From the NCBI RefSeq assembly GCF_014898815.1, contig NW_026515540.1:992001-1056000 (forward strand): a DNA stretch of 64,000 nucleotides, written 5' to 3'. The translations under genes and the position numbers were made by a program. A model generated the notes under the pieces. It was not told where the DNA came from, searched no databases, and was given only the letters and a program-made list of their open reading frames with translations. Source of the stretch: Panonychus citri (lineage: Eukaryota; Arthropoda; Arachnida; Trombidiformes; Tetranychidae). The stretch's first letter is position 1, and every line of letters starts with the position of its first letter. Positions 61,722 through 64,000 of this stretch are shown one piece after another.

Positions 61722-62040
61722 AGAGATCATTTTGAACAGTGTGACGAGTTGTTTGGCTCTTCTCGACCTTTCCATCAAATTCATGTTGACCGACTTGACC
61801 AGCATTTGTTTGCAATTTCTGTGTAAAAACTCAACTGAATTTAATGTTCTCATCATATTGGATTCATTGAGAAAGATTGATTTTAAACCTTTCCAATCAA
61901 CACATAAGAAACGAAGCAACCGTTCAAAGGTCGCCTCGAACTCATTGGTAACAATCAACAGGATTATAATAACAATTTAATCGATTGTGAGAATGGTGAA
62001 GATAGCGAATAATGTTGGTGACGGTGATGATTCTCGTGGA
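61722..62040 (+). pseudogene. BTB-domain fragment, copy 2
   Basis: Near-identical to copy 1 over 319 bases, with one substitution noticed, a one-base deletion (AACAAGG to AACAGG) and a two-base deletion (GCGAAGAT to GCGAAT). The first deletion leads to an early stop. Its upstream flank reads CTCCATTAG followed by C-TAC-ATT-TAC-AAG, i.e. a plausible acceptor plus the SYIYKKE residues that normally precede this part of the BTB fold, so this copy keeps more of the original exon. Confidence 0.65.
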
Positions 62041-62048
62041 TCGAAATA

Positions 62049-62462
62049 TGGTCGGTCTGTGAGTGTCAGCGACAATTGATTGAGATCAATGGGACCAATA
62101 AGATGCTTCTTCTTGGTGATGCAATTTATTCAGTTCGCTACTTGACATTGCCTTTGATGGTCTTCATGCGAGGTCCATTTGCCTCGGACATTTTGACAGA
62201 GACTGATAAAAATTATCTCCAGTCGAAGCTTCTTGATCCAGAGACTAAACTTCCTCCTCATCTGTCGGAACTTGAACTGGACATGAAACGAAAATGGACT
62301 AAACCAAACACTAAATCTACTTACAGTACCACATCTAAATCAACTCGATCTTCACTCAAACCTATGCCAAATTCATCAAAAAAGTCATCATCATCTTCAT
62401 CATCACCTTCATCTTCGCCATCCAATGATCAAGTATACGACCGAACAAAAAACCAGCGATAA
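62049..62462 (+). pseudogene. BACK-domain end plus Ser-rich tail of a BTBD-type protein
   Basis: The frame gives WSVCECQRQLIEI, then LLGDAIYSVRYLTLPLMVFM and ASDILTETD, which aligns with the W...ECxRQ...VLGxALYLVRxPxMxLxEFxxGxAQSxILT block of BTBD1/2/3/6-like proteins. An acidic/basic stretch and a poly-Ser tail follow to a TAA at 62462. The preceding BTB fragment is in another frame, and the roughly 60 residues that normally lie between are missing, so this is a deleted or rearranged gene rather than an intact one. It could be a live exon of a gene whose other exons are outside. Confidence 0.5.
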
Positions 62463-62570
62463 AGAAATTTCTCAATGGACTTGGAGATGTAATGGTATTC
62501 GCCATCAGAATGTTTGATTAAATCGAATCAAGCGCTTTCTTGTCATTTGTCAGAACTTTAAAAAAAAATC

Positions 62571-62694
62571 TTGGATTCAGAATGAAAATCAAAGTCCAAT
62601 TTAACTAATTGGATTAAAAGTTTTGTTTACCTGTTGCTATCTTATAATGATTAATAAAACTCAATCAACAGTCAATTATAATTTAATCTTTTTC
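62571..62694 (-). repeat. Minus-strand copy of the clip-gene upstream region
   Basis: The reverse complement (AAAGATTAAATTATAATTGA, later AGGTAAACAAAACTTTTAAT) matches about 55866-55975 upstream of the clip-like gene. It lies after, not before, the copied exon on this strand, implying a head-to-tail tandem arrangement. Confidence 0.7.
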
Positions 62695-62712
62695 TTAAGT
62701 CACTTTACTTAC

Positions 62713-62895
62713 CAATATTGAGTATTTCCATAATCATCCATATTATTATTGTGAGCAGACCGAAATGAACTTCAGCCATGGTAACTTCATTAGTGTTTAT
62801 TTTGCAAAAATGATTAAGATAACTATATTGGATCTTAAATGAAAGTCCAAGTTAAAAAGTTCACATTTGAACAATTATTTCATAACGAATGGGTA
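62713..62895 (-). pseudogene. Minus-strand copy of promoter and first exon of the clip-like gene
   Basis: The exon copy is 62779-62713, the same 67-base length with the same GTAAGTAAAG donor, encoding MAEVHFGLLTIIIWMIMEIL. About 11 of 67 bases differ from the original, and the frame is intact. The upstream match continues through TTTAAGATCCAATATAGTTA. No second exon with the clip cysteines follows; instead a copy of the upstream region does. It may be a decayed paralogue or a spare first exon. Confidence 0.65.
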
Positions 62896-63021
62896 AATTT
62901 GTCACGAATCAATGTGACAAAAATTAGGAATCTAAAGCAGTTACATTATACTGTTCGTTGATAATTGATTCTTACCTCTACCCATCATGTCAATATGCCT
63001 ACTTTATTTGCACGCTGAATA

Positions 63022-63246
63022 GGTATACATGATGGTTTGAACCTAACTTGTATGGATTCGATAGAAAATGGTAAACGGTTAGGCTCTGCGTTTCTCATCA
63101 GAATTGAATTACATCCAAATAACGATACAAATTTAATCACAATCAATATTAAACCACAAACATTTTCACTTTTCGATTTTCTCAGAAGGTATAAGCAACA
63201 ATCAACTTTGATAGTGAAAAATGTTAATCATGTTGTTAAGTTCTAA
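63022..63246 (+). other. Candidate terminal exon of an unknown gene
   Basis: After an acceptor-like CTGAATAG the frame reads IHDGLNLTCMDSIENGKRLG, then SAFLIRIELHPNNDTNLITI, and on to a stop at 63246. The GSAFLIRIEL core faintly recalls the beta sandwich of the PHR domain that follows BTB-BACK in BTBD proteins; given the BTB and BACK pieces just upstream this is worth noting but weak. No ATG precedes it in frame. Confidence 0.3.
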
Positions 63247-64000
63247 TACTAAAACATTAAATGCACGACAAATAAACAAAGCACGAAGATCCTAAAAACA
63301 ATTTAATCATGATGATTATGCTGGTTATTCCCTTGAGCTAATAGTTATCAGATCAACAAAAATTTTCTTCATAATTGTTATCCTGCCAAATCAAAATGAA
63401 TCAATCAGATTGACAGTTCTGGTTTCAATTATCAATTAATTATTAATGCTTCTTAAGTTAATTTTCTGCCAATAATACTTAAGGTAAATCAAGAGTGAGT
63501 TTATATAACCGACCAATAATCAATTTAAATAGCAAATTAGTGGTTAGTTATCGATTTTTTCACAACCTTGTATTGTTATCAAATAATTTATGAATATAAA
63601 AACTCTTAATCTTTTACTTGTATAATTATAAACTCTCTTATTGCCCTTCAAGTCTAATGCTCATTGATTTCTACAGTTAATCATAAAATTGGGTTGGCTA
63701 AACTGTTCACAATTAAACATATAATTTTATCAAAATTGAGTATTTACTAGTGCTTTTTTTGAGCTGAAATTATCGATATAATTTCATGGTTTGGCTTTAA
63801 ATGCATGCATCTTTATATCAACACCGACTTCTGATACTCCATGATCGTGATAAATTCCTTGATCCAGTTCTGCTGATGAATTGAGAGTCGATAATTTAAT
63901 TTACGTTTTAACCTAACTGTTTTCCTGCATTTCATGATTCATTTTTGACTTTAACTAAACCTTAAATCTGCTTTTAATAGATATCTCAATAACAATTTGC
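63247..64000. other. AT-rich non-coding end of window
   Basis: No gene, repeat family or RNA feature seen. Confidence 0.4.

Noticed and set aside
1..64000. CRISPR arrays, tRNA or rRNA genes, complete transposons
   Set aside because: No spaced direct-repeat array, no cloverleaf with a TTCGA loop, and no transposase or reverse transcriptase frame could be seen; the tandem tracts are eukaryotic microsatellites.

Overview
The window is nuclear DNA of an animal, most likely an arthropod and probably an acariform mite (spider-mite-like). The support is: about 30% GC by eye; small introns (56-250 bp) with GTAAGT/GTGAGT donors and AG acceptors; and a gene set that includes a tankyrase, a secreted serpin, a clip-like cysteine module, CUB domains and many small secreted proteins. 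The species call is inference; no rRNA, tRNA or bacterial-type feature was seen.

Layout. 1-12,650: AT-rich DNA with CT/GA and CAT/GAT simple repeats and no gene I can support. 12,811-15,672: a tankyrase-type poly(ADP-ribose) polymerase with only the last ankyrin cluster, plus SAM and PARP domains. 15,700-23,600: non-coding, pyrimidine-rich. 23,888-25,249: secreted inhibitory-type serpin. 26,833-27,243 (-): a two-exon gene for a 57-residue Gly/Tyr secreted peptide. 28,466-28,981 (-) and 29,479-29,703 (+): V-ATPase subunit G and a PET100-like protein, head to head. 30,389-31,884: secreted two-CUB protein. 32,262-32,804: ACOT13-like thioesterase. 33,819-34,052: small secreted basic peptide. 34,612-35,484: ATP12/ATPAF2 chaperone. 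37,258-37,692: Gly-rich secreted protein with a 24-residue repeat. 39,528-40,779: block-composition secreted protein (Pro/Val/Leu, Gly-Ala-Leu, Lys/Glu, then Ser/Asp/Gln/Asn). 41,139-42,772 (-): two-membrane-span protein of the NTPDase (CD39) family with damaged catalytic motifs. 42,800-54,700: long AT-rich stretch with only weak coding patches. 54,758-55,156 (-): an unresolved small gene. 56,034-56,589: clip-like secreted protein. 57,284-57,927: secreted 138-residue protein. 58,200-62,900: a duplicated, decaying block with three copies of a BTB fragment, a BACK fragment, orphan exons and a minus-strand copy of the promoter and first exon of the clip-like gene.

How the genes relate. Three are mitochondrial or vacuolar housekeeping genes (V-ATPase G, PET100-like, ATPAF2) and one is acyl-CoA metabolism. 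Between and around them lie at least seven small or low-complexity secreted proteins, several with no family I recognise. The 37-41 kb pair (24-residue Gly repeat protein and block-composition protein) looks like extracellular structural material (silk, glue, eggshell or cuticle). That pair, the NTPDase-like probable pseudoenzyme and the ARC5-only tankyrase are the most interesting items. Exon boundaries were read by eye from splice consensus and reading phase, not from transcripts.
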